Assembly (NCBI GenBank): GCA_903789505.1
Contig: CAIFEU010000024.1
Location: 1-21,937 of the forward strand
Direction of reading: 5' to 3'
From: an uncultured Coriobacteriales bacterium
Lineage (GTDB): Bacteria; Actinomycetota; Coriobacteriia; Coriobacteriales; UMGS124
Length of the DNA stretch: 21,937 bases
The notes below the pieces were generated by a model. It was not told the DNA's origin and did not search any database. It worked only from the letters and a program-made list of their open reading frames with translations. Below are positions 14,071 through 21,937 of this stretch, in pieces (the first letter of the stretch is position 1; every line of letters begins with the position of its first letter). The translations under genes were made by a program, and so were the position numbers.

Positions 14071-14991
14071 CTACTGGGGGATCCTCGTCGCCGCGGCGAC
14101 CTTCTCGGCAGACCCCGCGGGCAGGGTTCCCGACGCCTGAGCCCTCGCGACGTTCTTGTTCGACGCCACGACCAGCTCCATCGCGCGGCGCATGTCCGCG
14201 TCGCGCTGCTCGTCGGTGACGACCATGGACACCAGGTCGTCGCGCAGCTTCCCGTACACCTCGGCCTTGCGCGGGTCGGGCTCGGAGCGGATGAGCTCGT
14301 CGACGTTGCCCAGGACGCTGCCGCCCCTCTCCATCGCCCCGAAGAACGCGTCGGTGATGTCGCGCCCCATACGATAGCCGCTGTACAGGCGGGCCTCGCG
14401 CTCAAGGGCGGTGCGGACCTTGTATGGCACGTCTTCGTAGAGCAGCGGCGCCTGCTCTCCGGGCTGCTCGACGGTCTCCTTGTGATGCAGCTTCTGGCCG
14501 AGCAGGCCCAGCGCGATCGCGAAGCCGTAGATCGTCTGGGCCGGCGAGGGCGGGCACCCGGGGATGTAGACGTCGACCGGTATGATCTTGTCGGTCCCTC
14601 CCCACGTGCAGTACAGGTCGTGGAAGATGCCGCCCGTGCACCCGCACGCCCCGTAGCTCACGACGAGCTTGGGGTCGGGCGCCTCCTGGTAGGCGCGCAG
14701 GCCCGGCATGCGCATCGCGCGCGTGACGGCGCCGGTGTACACTAGGATGTCGGCGTGGCGCGGGCTGGGCGTGTTCTTGATGCCGAAGCGCTCCGCGTCG
14801 AACACCGGCGTGATCGTCGCGAAGATCTCGATCTCGCACCCGTTGCACCCGCCCAGGTCGCAGCGGTAGATGTACACCGAGCGCTTGATGTCGTTGAGCA
14901 GCGCGAGCTTGGCCTTCTGGACGCTCTCGTCAAGGGTGACCTTGTCCGGGCGGTACTGGAGGCTCTCCGGGACGTCATGGTCGATGATCAT
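14071..14991 (-). CDS. hyfI: NiFe-hydrogenase small subunit of formate hydrogenlyase (HyfI/HycG, NuoB-like)
   Basis: This 306-residue protein is the small electron-transfer subunit that pairs with the large subunit HyfG. It shows the NuoB-type 4Fe-4S ligands: Cys49 and Cys52 in LGGCNGCEIE, Cys116 or Cys118 in YGACGCTGG, and Cys146 in IPGCPPSP. It has no signal peptide and so faces the cytoplasm. ATG 14991 overlaps the hyfH stop as ATGA and begins MIIDHDVPES; longer in-frame starts would run inside hyfH and are rejected. E. coli HyfI and HycG are about 250 residues, and the extra length here is mainly a C-terminal region (from about 225) of charged helices ending in an Ala-rich tail. That extension is not part of the known cluster-binding core and has no function I can assign. 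Confidence 0.95.
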   Translation of the reverse strand: MIIDHDVPESLQYRPDKVTLDESVQKAKLALLNDIKRSVYIYRCDLGGCNGCEIEIFATITPVFDAERFGIKNTPSPRHADILVYTGAVTRAMRMPGLRAYQEAPDPKLVVSYGACGCTGGIFHDLYCTWGGTDKIIPVDVYIPGCPPSPAQTIYGFAIALGLLGQKLHHKETVEQPGEQAPLLYEDVPYKVRTALEREARLYSGYRMGRDITDAFFGAMERGGSVLGNVDELIRSEPDPRKAEVYGKLRDDLVSMVVTDEQRDADMRRAMELVVASNKNVARAQASGTLPAGSAEKVAAATRIPQ

Positions 14992-15539
14992 TTCTCGCCA
15001 GCCTCCCTCTTCTGGGTCTCCGAGTGACGCTTGGCGCGGTAGGCGTCGGCCCTCTGCTTGCACTTGGGGCATTTGCCCAGCATCTCGCGCGCCACGCGCA
15101 CCTCGTCGTCGTCGCCCGCGCTCTGCTCCAGGATCCGCGCGGCGTAGGCCACCTCCTTGGCGGGGGCGTAGTACGCGCCGCACTCGGAGCACCTCTGCAG
15201 CCGGTAGGTGCTGGTCTCCTCCAGGTCGCCCTTGTCGAACACCGCCAGCTCGAACTCCTCCGTGAGCTCGATCGCCCTGGTGGGGCACACCTCCTCGCAC
15301 CTGCCGCAGAAGACGCACCTTCCGTAGTTGATAGACCAGGTGGTGGTTCCCGCCTTCTGGTCCACCACGAACTGGATCGCGTTGGGCGGGCAGGCCACCG
15401 CGCACGCCGCGCAGGCGATGCAGGCCACGCTGTCGTGCTCGGGCTTCCCGCGCGCATACTCGGGCCGCTTCAGCGGGGCGTTGGGGTACTGGACGGTGGC
15501 GTCGCCGGTCTTGAGGATCTGCCTGATGGTCTTCCACAT
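14988..15539 (-). CDS. hyfH: Ferredoxin-like subunit HyfH/HycF (two 4Fe-4S clusters)
   Basis: This 183-residue NuoI-like protein passes electrons to the hydrogenase small subunit. Two 4Fe-4S motifs are visible: Cys40, 43, 46 and 50 (CIACAACAVACP) and Cys75, 78, 81 and 85 (CVFCGRCEEVCP). Two further CxxC pairs, Cys117/Cys120 (CSEC) and Cys157/Cys160 (CPKC), resemble the extra C-terminal cysteine pairs of E. coli HycF and may bind zinc or another metal. ATG 15539 is chosen because the N-terminus MWKTIRQILKTGDATVQYP then aligns with HycF (MFTFIKKVIKTGTATSSYP), and a GGGGGGTGA ribosome site fits. A GTG four codons upstream would overlap that site. The gene begins 16 bp after hyfG and overlaps hyfI by 4 nt. 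Confidence 0.95.
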   Translation of the reverse strand: MWKTIRQILKTGDATVQYPNAPLKRPEYARGKPEHDSVACIACAACAVACPPNAIQFVVDQKAGTTTWSINYGRCVFCGRCEEVCPTRAIELTEEFELAVFDKGDLEETSTYRLQRCSECGAYYAPAKEVAYAARILEQSAGDDDEVRVAREMLGKCPKCKQRADAYRAKRHSETQKREAGEK

Positions 15540-15555
15540 ACGAAAGCTCACCCCC

Positions 15556-17283
15556 CTACCGCTCGAGCGGGCTATGCCGACGGTCAGCGCAGTAGTCCTC
15601 GAGCTGACTCTTGGTGAGGACCTGCTCCTTGCCGTTCTTGACGTCGACGACCGTCACGCGCTCGGTGCACGAGTAGCACGGGTCGAGCGAGCCGACTATC
15701 AGGGCCGCGTCCGAGATCGTGTTGCCGCGGAACGCGTAGCGAAGGACCGGCCAGTTGGAGTAGGTCGACGCCTTCGCGCGCCAGCGATAGCACTTCTGGT
15801 TGTCCCCGATCATCGACCAGTGCACGTCCTCGCCGCGCGGCGCCTCGGTGTACCCCAGGGAGAAGCGGCGCGGCACGATGTTGAACTTGTCGTTGAGGAC
15901 GGGCCCCTCGGGCAGGTCCATCGAGAGGAGCTCCTCGATGATGTCGAGGCTCTCCATGAACTCGTCGACGCGCACCAGCGTGCGCCCGGCGACGTCGCAG
16001 GTGTCGCGCGTGACGGGGGCGTGCCTGTCGGCGATGAGCCTGTAGCCGTCGAACGGATGGGTCCAGCGCACGTCGCGGGCAAACCCGCTGCCGCGCACGA
16101 GCGGCCCCACGGGGCTGTAGTCGCGCGCGATCTTGGGGTCGAGCCTCCCCACGCCGGCGGCGCGCTTGATGAAGTTGGGCGTCGAGAGCAGCTCCTCCAC
16201 CAGGTCCTTGACCTCGCGGCGCATGTCCTCGCAGTACTTGAGGGTCTCGACCTTCTGCTGTGCCAGGATGTCGCGGCGCACCCCGCCGATCAGGTTCAGC
16301 CCGTAGGTCTTGCGGGCGCCGGTGAGCATCTCGGCGAGGTCCATCGACTTCTCGCGCACGCGGAAGAAGTGCTGGAAGCCCGTGTCGAAGCCGCTGTAGT
16401 GGCACACGAGGCCGAGGTTGAGCAGGTGCGAGTGCAGGCGCTCGGTCTCCAGGACGATCGAGCGGATCACCTGCGCGCGCAGCGGGACCTCGATGCCCTG
16501 GGCGCGCTCCACGCTCTCGGCGTACGCCACCGAGTGGGCGTACCCGCAGATGCCGCAGATGCGCTCGGCGAGAAAGGGCACCGAGTCGTAGTTCATGCGG
16601 TCCTCGGCGCACTTCTCCATGCCGCGATGCACGAAGAACATGCGGTAGTCGGCGTCGATGATGTCCTCGCCGTCGACGTAGAGCCTGAAGTGGCCGGGCT
16701 CGTCGGACGTGATGTGCATGGGGCCCATCGGGATGACGGTTGTCTCGTGGTCGCCGGTCTCCTTGAGGAACCGGTAGTTCTCGATGTCGGACGTGGGCTC
16801 GGGGCGATAGCGGTAGTCCATCGAGTCCTTGCGCAGCGGGTAGGTGCCCTGGGGCCAGTCGTCGGGCAGCACCAGGTTGCGGTCGTCGATGATGCCCTCG
16901 GCGCGCAGGCCGAACATGTCCTGCACCTCGCGCTCGCTCCACACCGCCGCGGGCACCTTGGGGGTGACCGACTTGAACGCGCACGTGTCGGCGGGGACCT
17001 CGACGCGCACCATGACGAAGCCGGGGTCCTGCTCCTCCATCGACAGGACGTAGTACAGCGCGTAGACGCCGGTCAGGGGGCGCTCGTCGTTGCCCACCAT
17101 CACGGGCATCCAGCCGCCGCGCTGGTAGTAGAGGTACTCGATGACGTCGGGGGCCTGGTCGGCGGCGACGGTGATGCAGACCTGCTCGTCATCGACCCTG
17201 TTGACGTCCCTCACGGCGCCAGGGAACCGCTGCTTCACCGCCTCGACGTGCGTGTCCCCGGCGCGCAGCCGTGTGTCAGACAT
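15556..17283 (-). CDS. hyfG: NiFe-hydrogenase large subunit of formate hydrogenlyase (HyfG/HycE, NuoC-NuoD fusion)
   Basis: This 575-residue subunit holds the NiFe active site where protons are reduced to H2. Residues 1 to about 165 are NuoC-like (EREVQDMFGL at 117-126). The rest is NuoD-like. Nickel ligands are visible in RICGIC (Cys243, Cys246) and DPCYSC (Cys536, Cys539). The tail after Arg542 (33 residues, beginning VTVVDVK) is the expected HycI-cleaved peptide; E. coli HycE is cut at the same DPCYSCT-x-R motif. No key residue is missing and the length fits HycE (569) and HyfG (555). Strong GGAGGAG precedes ATG 17283. A 30-bp gap separates it from hyfF. It is a cytoplasm-facing peripheral subunit attached to the membrane arm. 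Confidence 0.97.
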   Translation of the reverse strand: MSDTRLRAGDTHVEAVKQRFPGAVRDVNRVDDEQVCITVAADQAPDVIEYLYYQRGGWMPVMVGNDERPLTGVYALYYVLSMEEQDPGFVMVRVEVPADTCAFKSVTPKVPAAVWSEREVQDMFGLRAEGIIDDRNLVLPDDWPQGTYPLRKDSMDYRYRPEPTSDIENYRFLKETGDHETTVIPMGPMHITSDEPGHFRLYVDGEDIIDADYRMFFVHRGMEKCAEDRMNYDSVPFLAERICGICGYAHSVAYAESVERAQGIEVPLRAQVIRSIVLETERLHSHLLNLGLVCHYSGFDTGFQHFFRVREKSMDLAEMLTGARKTYGLNLIGGVRRDILAQQKVETLKYCEDMRREVKDLVEELLSTPNFIKRAAGVGRLDPKIARDYSPVGPLVRGSGFARDVRWTHPFDGYRLIADRHAPVTRDTCDVAGRTLVRVDEFMESLDIIEELLSMDLPEGPVLNDKFNIVPRRFSLGYTEAPRGEDVHWSMIGDNQKCYRWRAKASTYSNWPVLRYAFRGNTISDAALIVGSLDPCYSCTERVTVVDVKNGKEQVLTKSQLEDYCADRRHSPLER

Positions 17284-17313
17284 TGATCTCCTCCTTCTTT
17301 CCCGGACGCCGGC

Positions 17314-18864
17314 CTACTTGTTGACCTGCGCGATGCCTGTCAGCAGGGCGTCGGAGTACAGCGGATCGACCTGCTCCTGCACGATGATGCTCGTGGCGTT
17401 GTCGACGCCCTCGACCACGGGCTGCGGAACGGCGATGCCGAACCACAGGATGACGGCAGCGAGGATGACCTCGGGCACCAGCGCCATGACCGGGACCTCG
17501 CCCTTCTTGACGTCGGCGGGCGCATGGCCGAAGTCGACGCGCACGCACATGATGGCGAGCGCCGCGACGACCACGGTCAGGGCGAGGCCGAGGATGATGA
17601 CGAGCCACAGGTAGCCCTGGACGATGGCCGCGAAGTACATCGTTATCTCGCTGATGAACATCGCGAACGGCGGGAACGCGGACAGCGCGAAGCAGCCGAC
17701 GAAGAACAGCACCGCGGTGACGGGCGCGACCTCGAGCAGGCCGTTGACGCGCCTCATGCTGCGGCTGTCGTACTTCATCAGGATGTTGCCGGACAGGCAG
17801 AACATGAGCGCCTTGGTGCAGCCGTGGAAGATGCAGTGCAGCAGCGCCGCGGCGATGCCCAGCGGGCCGCCCAAGCCAAGGCACAGCGCCACGATGCCGA
17901 TGTTGTCGGTCGAGGAGTACGCCAGCTTGCGCTTGATGTCGTCCTGCTTGAAGATCGCGAACGCGGCGTAGACCACCGACAGCGTGCCCAGCGTCACCAG
18001 GATGGCGCGCGGGAAGACGATTCCGATGCAGCCGACCGTGATCACGTAGAAGCGGATGATGACCAGGACGGCGCACTTGAGCAGCACGCCCGACAGCAGC
18101 GCCGAGACGGGGCTGGGCGCCTCGGAGTGCGCGTCGGGAAGCCAGGTGTGCATCGGGAACAGGCCCGCCTTGGTGCCGAAGCCGATGACGACGAACGTGA
18201 ACGAGATCGCCAGCAGCATCGGGTCGAGCTTGTCGGCGTTGGGCACGATCGAAGTCCAGAAGATCGCCTGGGAGGGGTCGTCCAGGACGTCGGCGGCGTT
18301 GGCGTAGACCAGGAGCGTGCCGTACAGCCCGAACGCCACGCCCGCGGCGCACACGATGATGTACTTCCAGGCTGCCTCGAGGGCGAGCTTGGTCTTGTAG
18401 GCCCCCACCAGGAAGACCGTGGCGAGCGTGGTCGCCTCGATGCAGACCCACATCATGATGATGTTGTTGGACAGCGCCGCCAGCAGCATCGTGAACAGGA
18501 ACAGGCTGTAGAAGGCGTAGTAGCTCTTGACCTGCCCCGCGTCCATATGCCCTGCGTCCACGTCGTGCTGGATGTAGGGGATCGAGAAGATTCCCACCAG
18601 GGCGCCGATGATCGAGATCAGCGTCACGAACACGCTGGACAGCGCGTCGAGCCTGCACCAGTTGCTCAGCGCGGTGATGGGCGTGTTGGTGGTGAACTCC
18701 ACGTAGACCAGGTACACGCCAAGCGCCAGGACGAAACCGATCGAGACCACGTGGATGCACTCGTACACCGCACGCGGGAAGGCCTTGGAGGGCAGGGCCG
18801 CGATGGCGAGCGCGGCTATCAGCGGTGCCGCCATGAGGACGATCATGCAGGTAGAAAGGCTCAT
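17314..18864 (-). CDS. hyfF: Membrane subunit HyfF (antiporter-like, NuoL/M/N family)
   Basis: This 516-residue protein is hydrophobic throughout with about 14 segments, and is near the 526 residues of E. coli HyfF. Residues typical of proton-translocating antiporter-like subunits are present: Glu143 in the CIEATTLATV helix, Lys232 in GTKAGLFPMH, and Lys263 in SGVLLKCAV, next to the motif HTWLPDAHSEAPSPVSALLSG. A further lysine sits in HGCTKALMF. HyfF-type subunits are absent from the smaller Hyc complex, so its presence, with HyfD, marks this as the larger Hyf form with potentially more ion-pumping capacity. It lies 10 bp after hyfE. Ion specificity (H+ or Na+) cannot be read from the sequence. 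Confidence 0.94.
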   Translation of the reverse strand: MSLSTCMIVLMAAPLIAALAIAALPSKAFPRAVYECIHVVSIGFVLALGVYLVYVEFTTNTPITALSNWCRLDALSSVFVTLISIIGALVGIFSIPYIQHDVDAGHMDAGQVKSYYAFYSLFLFTMLLAALSNNIIMMWVCIEATTLATVFLVGAYKTKLALEAAWKYIIVCAAGVAFGLYGTLLVYANAADVLDDPSQAIFWTSIVPNADKLDPMLLAISFTFVVIGFGTKAGLFPMHTWLPDAHSEAPSPVSALLSGVLLKCAVLVIIRFYVITVGCIGIVFPRAILVTLGTLSVVYAAFAIFKQDDIKRKLAYSSTDNIGIVALCLGLGGPLGIAAALLHCIFHGCTKALMFCLSGNILMKYDSRSMRRVNGLLEVAPVTAVLFFVGCFALSAFPPFAMFISEITMYFAAIVQGYLWLVIILGLALTVVVAALAIMCVRVDFGHAPADVKKGEVPVMALVPEVILAAVILWFGIAVPQPVVEGVDNATSIIVQEQVDPLYSDALLTGIAQVNK

Positions 18865-18874
18865 CTTCCCTCAC

Positions 18875-19534
18875 CTAGCCCTTCAGTTCCATGAGGTCCT
18901 CGGCGTCCAGGGAGCCGGTGACGCGATGGATGCGGTAGGCGACGATCGCCATGATGATGACGGCGAAAATCGCGTCGGTGGCGATGCCCGTCTCGACGAT
19001 GTGAGGCGCCGCGGGGGCGAGCAGGGCCAGGGTCAGGTGCGAGCCGTTCTCCATCAGGCAGTAGCCAAAGATCTGCTTGACGATGTTGCGCTGGGAGACG
19101 ATGCACGTCAGCCCGATAAAGAAGTGCGCAAGCGAGATGGCCAGGGCGGGACGGACCTCGCCGGCGGTGGGCAGCTCCACGCCGAGGACGGCGACGAAGC
19201 ACACGATCAGCTCGGCGACGACGAGCATGACGCAGCGCGTGGGCGTGAGCTTCACGGGAAGCTCCGCGTCGGCGGTGTCGCCGATCTTCTTGATCGTGTA
19301 CAGGATGATCGCCGGGACGAGGACCACCTTGGTGACGAACGCGGAGGCGGACCAGAGGTACAGCCCCGTCGACCCGGCCGTCGTCGCAAGGGTGATGAAT
19401 ATGCAGACGAGGACCAGCGACTGGACCGCATAGGTCCAGGCGGCGCTGCGCAGCTTGCGCATGAGCACGACCATGGTCGAGGTCACGACCAGGACGCAGG
19501 CCAGGAGGTTCACGATGATATAGCCGGTTGCCAT
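18875..19534 (-). CDS. hyfE: Membrane subunit HyfE (NuoK-like C-terminus)
   Basis: This 219-residue membrane protein has about seven hydrophobic segments and matches the 216-residue HyfE of E. coli in length and position. The C-terminal half is NuoK-like: QRNIVKQIFGYCLMENGSHL, with Glu162 as a candidate membrane carboxylate, followed by AIFAVIIMAIVAYRIHR. A short basic/acidic tail (SLDAEDLMELKG) faces the cytoplasm. It is expected to sit between the antiporter-like subunits of the membrane arm. Ribosome-binding sequence GGGAGCGGAG precedes ATG 19534. It is 13 bp after hyfD and 10 bp before hyfF, so all three are surely cotranscribed. Confidence 0.93.
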   Translation of the reverse strand: MATGYIIVNLLACVLVVTSTMVVLMRKLRSAAWTYAVQSLVLVCIFITLATTAGSTGLYLWSASAFVTKVVLVPAIILYTIKKIGDTADAELPVKLTPTRCVMLVVAELIVCFVAVLGVELPTAGEVRPALAISLAHFFIGLTCIVSQRNIVKQIFGYCLMENGSHLTLALLAPAAPHIVETGIATDAIFAVIIMAIVAYRIHRVTGSLDAEDLMELKG

Positions 19535-19547
19535 TCTCCGCTCCCTT

Positions 19548-20993
19548 CTACAAGAGCCAGGCTGCGGCGATGAAGCCGGAGCAGAAGACCATGACGATAA
19601 GGACGACGAACACGGCGCCCATCTGGGGAGGCAGCGGCTGTCCCTTGGCGACGGCCTCGGAGGGCTCGCCGAACAGGACGCTGCTGATCCACTTGAGGAA
19701 CCAGACGAAGCAGCCGACGGTCTCGACCAGCGCCGCGATGACGATGACCATCAGCGCGGGGTTGCCCGCGGCGACCTGGAACCCCCCGGCGAAGATGTAG
19801 AACTTGCTGAAGAAGCCGTTCAGGGGCGGACATCCGGCGATGGCAAGCGCGGCTACCGCGAAGGCGACGCCCATGACCGGGTACCTGCGCACCAGACCGC
19901 GGATCTGGGGAAGCATGCGGGTCCCCAGGCAGTAGCTGCAGGCGCCGGCGATGAGGAAGAACAGGGTCTTGGCCCACGCGTGGTTGAAGATGTGCATGAC
20001 GCTGCCCGCGAACGACATGTCGCTGCCGAAGATGTAGAAGCCGAATCCCAGGAAGATGTAGGAGATCTGGCTGATCGTCGAGAAGGCGAGCAGGCGCTTC
20101 ATGTCCTTCTGGGGCAGGTACATGAAGAACGCGAACAGGCAGGTCAGGATCCCGCCGATGACGACGACCCAGCCCACGGCCTCCGAGACCTCGCCGGCGC
20201 TGATGAGCGCGCGGGCAAAGATCGCGACGCCGACCTTGACCATCGAGGCGCCGTGGAGGTACGCGGACACGGGGGTCGGCGCGTCCATGGCGCTGGGCAG
20301 CCACATGTAGAACGGCAGCTGGGCGGACTTGCCCCAGGCCGCGAACAGGACGCTCAGCAGGACGAACGTCTTCCAGCCGCCCTGGAGCGACGCGATGGCG
20401 CTGACCTCGAACGACCCGGTCTTCCAGAACAGCAGCGCCGCCGCGAGGCACAGGCCGAGGGAGGCGATGTGGGTGACGATGAGCGCCTTGAGCGCCGCCT
20501 TGCGGGCCTTCTCGGTGTCGTAGTAGCCGATCAGCGCCCAGGAGCACGCGCCCGTCATCTCGAAGAAGACGAGCTGGCCGATCAGCGTGGAGCTGTAGAC
20601 CAGGCCCGCCATCGAGGCGATGAACATGGTCATGAACGCGTAGAACCTGCGCCGGGGCTCGTCCGGGTGCTCACGGTTGGACGGGGACATGTAGGCCGTC
20701 GAATAGATGACCACCAGCAGCCCGATGACGACGAACGTCGGGGCCAGAAGGCAGCTGACCTTGTCGAAGACCCATCCCATGATGGCCACGCCGCCTATCG
20801 ACAGCCACGTGACGGTCTGGGACTGCATGCCCTGCGCGGCGAAGAGCGCCATGACGCCGATGGTCAGCGCCGAGGAGATGATGACGCCCGTGAGGCTCAG
20901 CTTCTTGTCGACGCTGCGCGGGCACATCGCGATCAGCGCGCACATCACGAGGGGGACAATGATAGAAAGCCCTGCCAGCACTGAAAGCTGCAT
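19548..20993 (-). CDS. hyfD: Membrane subunit HyfD (antiporter-like, NuoL/M/N family)
   Basis: This 481-residue polytopic protein is almost the same length as E. coli HyfD (479). Antiporter-like motifs include Glu145 in LVFFEMTGACSW, Lys222 in AWGKSAQLPFYMWLP, the sequence AMDAPTPVSAYLHGASMVK with Lys253, and a later lysine in FNHAWAKTLFF. It has about 14 hydrophobic segments and no signal peptide. Together with HyfF it gives the complex two antiporter-type modules. GGGAGG lies about 9 nt before ATG 20993. It follows hyfC after 19 bp. The distinction from HyfB/HycC rests on length and on its order between C and E. Confidence 0.94.
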   Translation of the reverse strand: MQLSVLAGLSIIVPLVMCALIAMCPRSVDKKLSLTGVIISSALTIGVMALFAAQGMQSQTVTWLSIGGVAIMGWVFDKVSCLLAPTFVVIGLLVVIYSTAYMSPSNREHPDEPRRRFYAFMTMFIASMAGLVYSSTLIGQLVFFEMTGACSWALIGYYDTEKARKAALKALIVTHIASLGLCLAAALLFWKTGSFEVSAIASLQGGWKTFVLLSVLFAAWGKSAQLPFYMWLPSAMDAPTPVSAYLHGASMVKVGVAIFARALISAGEVSEAVGWVVVIGGILTCLFAFFMYLPQKDMKRLLAFSTISQISYIFLGFGFYIFGSDMSFAGSVMHIFNHAWAKTLFFLIAGACSYCLGTRMLPQIRGLVRRYPVMGVAFAVAALAIAGCPPLNGFFSKFYIFAGGFQVAAGNPALMVIVIAALVETVGCFVWFLKWISSVLFGEPSEAVAKGQPLPPQMGAVFVVLIVMVFCSGFIAAAWLL

Positions 20994-21012
20994 CTCTCAT
21001 TCCCTCCCTTCG

Positions 21013-21937
21013 CTAGATTCCGATGACGCACAGCACCAGGGCTACGGCGGCGATGCCGACGGCGGCCCAGGTCTGACGCCCGACGAGCTTGAAGCGAACG
21101 CGAGACACGACGTTCTCGATGACGGAGCACACCAGGAAGATCAGGGCGACCTTGACGACGTACCAGACGGCGCCGAGAAGAATCGCGCCCAGCCCCGCGC
21201 CTGCGGCCGCGCTGCCGAACGGCAGGAAGATGGCGACGAAGAGGCTCACGACGATGATCTGCTTCATCGGGACCGCCAGGTGCATCATCGCGAGCGTCGG
21301 GCCGGACATCTCCGACAGCGGCCCCTCCTGCAGCTCCTGCTCCGCTTCGGCCATGTCGTAGGGGAGCTTGCCCAGCTCCATGTAGCACGACACGGCGAAG
21401 GCGACGCCGGCTATGACCATGGCGACGGGCGCCGTGAGGGAGCCGCTCGCCACGGCCGCGCCCATGCCGCCCACGTTGGTGGTGCCGCAGCACAGGGCGG
21501 CGACGAACAGCGCGAGCATCATCGAGGGCTCGATGAGCGTGCTCATGTCCAGCTCGCGGATGGCGCCGACCCCCGCGTAGGCGTCGCCGGAGTCGAAGCC
21601 GGTCAGCGCGAAGAAGAAGCGCGGCAGGGCGAGCATGTACACGACGAGGATGACGTCGCCCAGCAGCGGGACCGGGCACAGGCGCGTCGCCATGGGGACC
21701 CCCATCGCGAGCACGAGCATGGTCCCCATGTACAGGGGGGGCATGAAGCGGGACACCCAGCTCGACGCGTTGCTGTGGACGTCCTGGCGCTTGAAGAGCT
21801 TCGCGATGTCGCGGTAGTCCTGCCAGATGCTCGGCCCCCGGCGCGTCTGCATCTTGGCGCGGAACCAGCGCGCCACGCCCGAGACGAGGGGCGCGAGAAG
21901 GACCAGCAGGACCGCCTGGATCACGGCGATGACAATC
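21013..21937 (-). CDS. hyfC: Membrane subunit HyfC/HycD (NuoH-like), 5' end cut by the window
   Basis: This is the NuoH-like subunit that connects the soluble hydrogenase arm to the membrane arm. The visible part matches E. coli HycD: RRGPSIWQDYRDIAKLFKRQ, ARFFFA-like LPRFFFALTGFDSGDAYAG, IEPSMMLA, and MELGKLPYDMAEAEQELQEG. A GTG at 21924 could start the protein, but the frame stays open to the window edge (preceding codons read Ile-Val-Ile-Ala), and HycD has about seven residues before the equivalent IQA segment. The true start is therefore probably just outside. The acidic loop AEAEQELQEGPLSE is the conserved NuoH-type signature near the interface with the hydrogenase. Upstream hyfA and hyfB are expected beyond the edge. 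Confidence 0.95.
   Translation of the reverse strand, partial: IVIAVIQAVLLVLLAPLVSGVARWFRAKMQTRRGPSIWQDYRDIAKLFKRQDVHSNASSWVSRFMPPLYMGTMLVLAMGVPMATRLCPVPLLGDVILVVYMLALPRFFFALTGFDSGDAYAGVGAIRELDMSTLIEPSMMLALFVAALCCGTTNVGGMGAAVASGSLTAPVAMVIAGVAFAVSCYMELGKLPYDMAEAEQELQEGPLSEMSGPTLAMMHLAVPMKQIIVVSLFVAIFLPFGSAAAGAGLGAILLGAVWYVVKVALIFLVCSVIENVVSRVRFKLVGRQTWAAVGIAAVALVLCVIGI

Noticed and set aside
15328..17286. Long plus-strand open frame (652 codons) opposite hyfG and hyfH
   Set aside because: The minus strand encodes an unmistakable NiFe large subunit with intact ligands. The antisense product is His/Val/Asp-rich with no recognisable fold.
17524..18894. Plus-strand open frame (456 codons) opposite hyfF
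   Set aside because: Antisense to a membrane subunit with conserved motifs; the product is a low-complexity charged chain.
21922..21924. GTG as the start of hyfC
   Set aside because: The frame continues to the window edge with hydrophobic residues, and HycD homologues have several residues before this point. The gene is treated as 5'-partial.
1..21937. CRISPR arrays, tRNA or rRNA genes
   Set aside because: No regularly spaced direct repeats and no tRNA- or rRNA-like sequence were seen by reading both strands.

Overview
The window is very GC-rich and reads as chromosomal DNA of an anaerobic actinobacterium, most likely class Coriobacteriia (Eggerthellaceae, Atopobiaceae or Collinsella relatives). 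Base composition, a membrane-embedded LuxR-type regulator of the kind these bacteria carry in numbers, and a formate hydrogenlyase cluster all point there. This placement is inferred from gene content; no rRNA or other marker gene is present.

Region 1 (about 80-7612) is an accessory module. A very large membrane regulator with two LuxR-like helix-turn-helix domains (minus strand) faces a divergent five-gene operon (plus strand): membrane-anchored exported protein, two ABC permeases, ABC ATPase, Tat-type lipoprotein. All four operon junctions overlap by 4 nt. The ATPase has Glu where most ABC ATPases have the Q-loop Gln, as in lantibiotic-immunity (LanF) ATPases, and ends in a His-rich repeat. 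The two exported proteins look like distant paralogues. Near-identical 42-bp direct repeats lie at the outer edges of the module (80-121 and 7571-7612).

Region 2 (7613-9094) holds a small, very acidic coiled-coil protein of unknown function and, convergent to it, a UspA-family universal stress protein. A 26-bp palindrome made only of G and C sits between them.

Region 3 (9095-21937, all minus strand) is a formate/hydrogen energy cluster. In transcription order it reads hyfC (cut by the window edge), hyfD, hyfE, hyfF, hyfG, hyfH, hyfI, a hycH/hyfJ maturation gene, the hycI endopeptidase, a FocA-family formate channel, and a cytoplasmic molybdopterin oxidoreductase. It resembles E. coli hyf with focB, with the hydrogenase-processing peptidase inserted. 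Membrane subunits C-D-E-F would couple H2 evolution by the NiFe subunits G and I, through ferredoxin H, to ion translocation. HycI trims the C-terminus of HyfG, and the channel moves formate. The molybdenum enzyme sits where a formate dehydrogenase would be expected, but its active-site motif is not the formate dehydrogenase one, so its role is open. HyfA and HyfB equivalents, if present, lie beyond the right edge.
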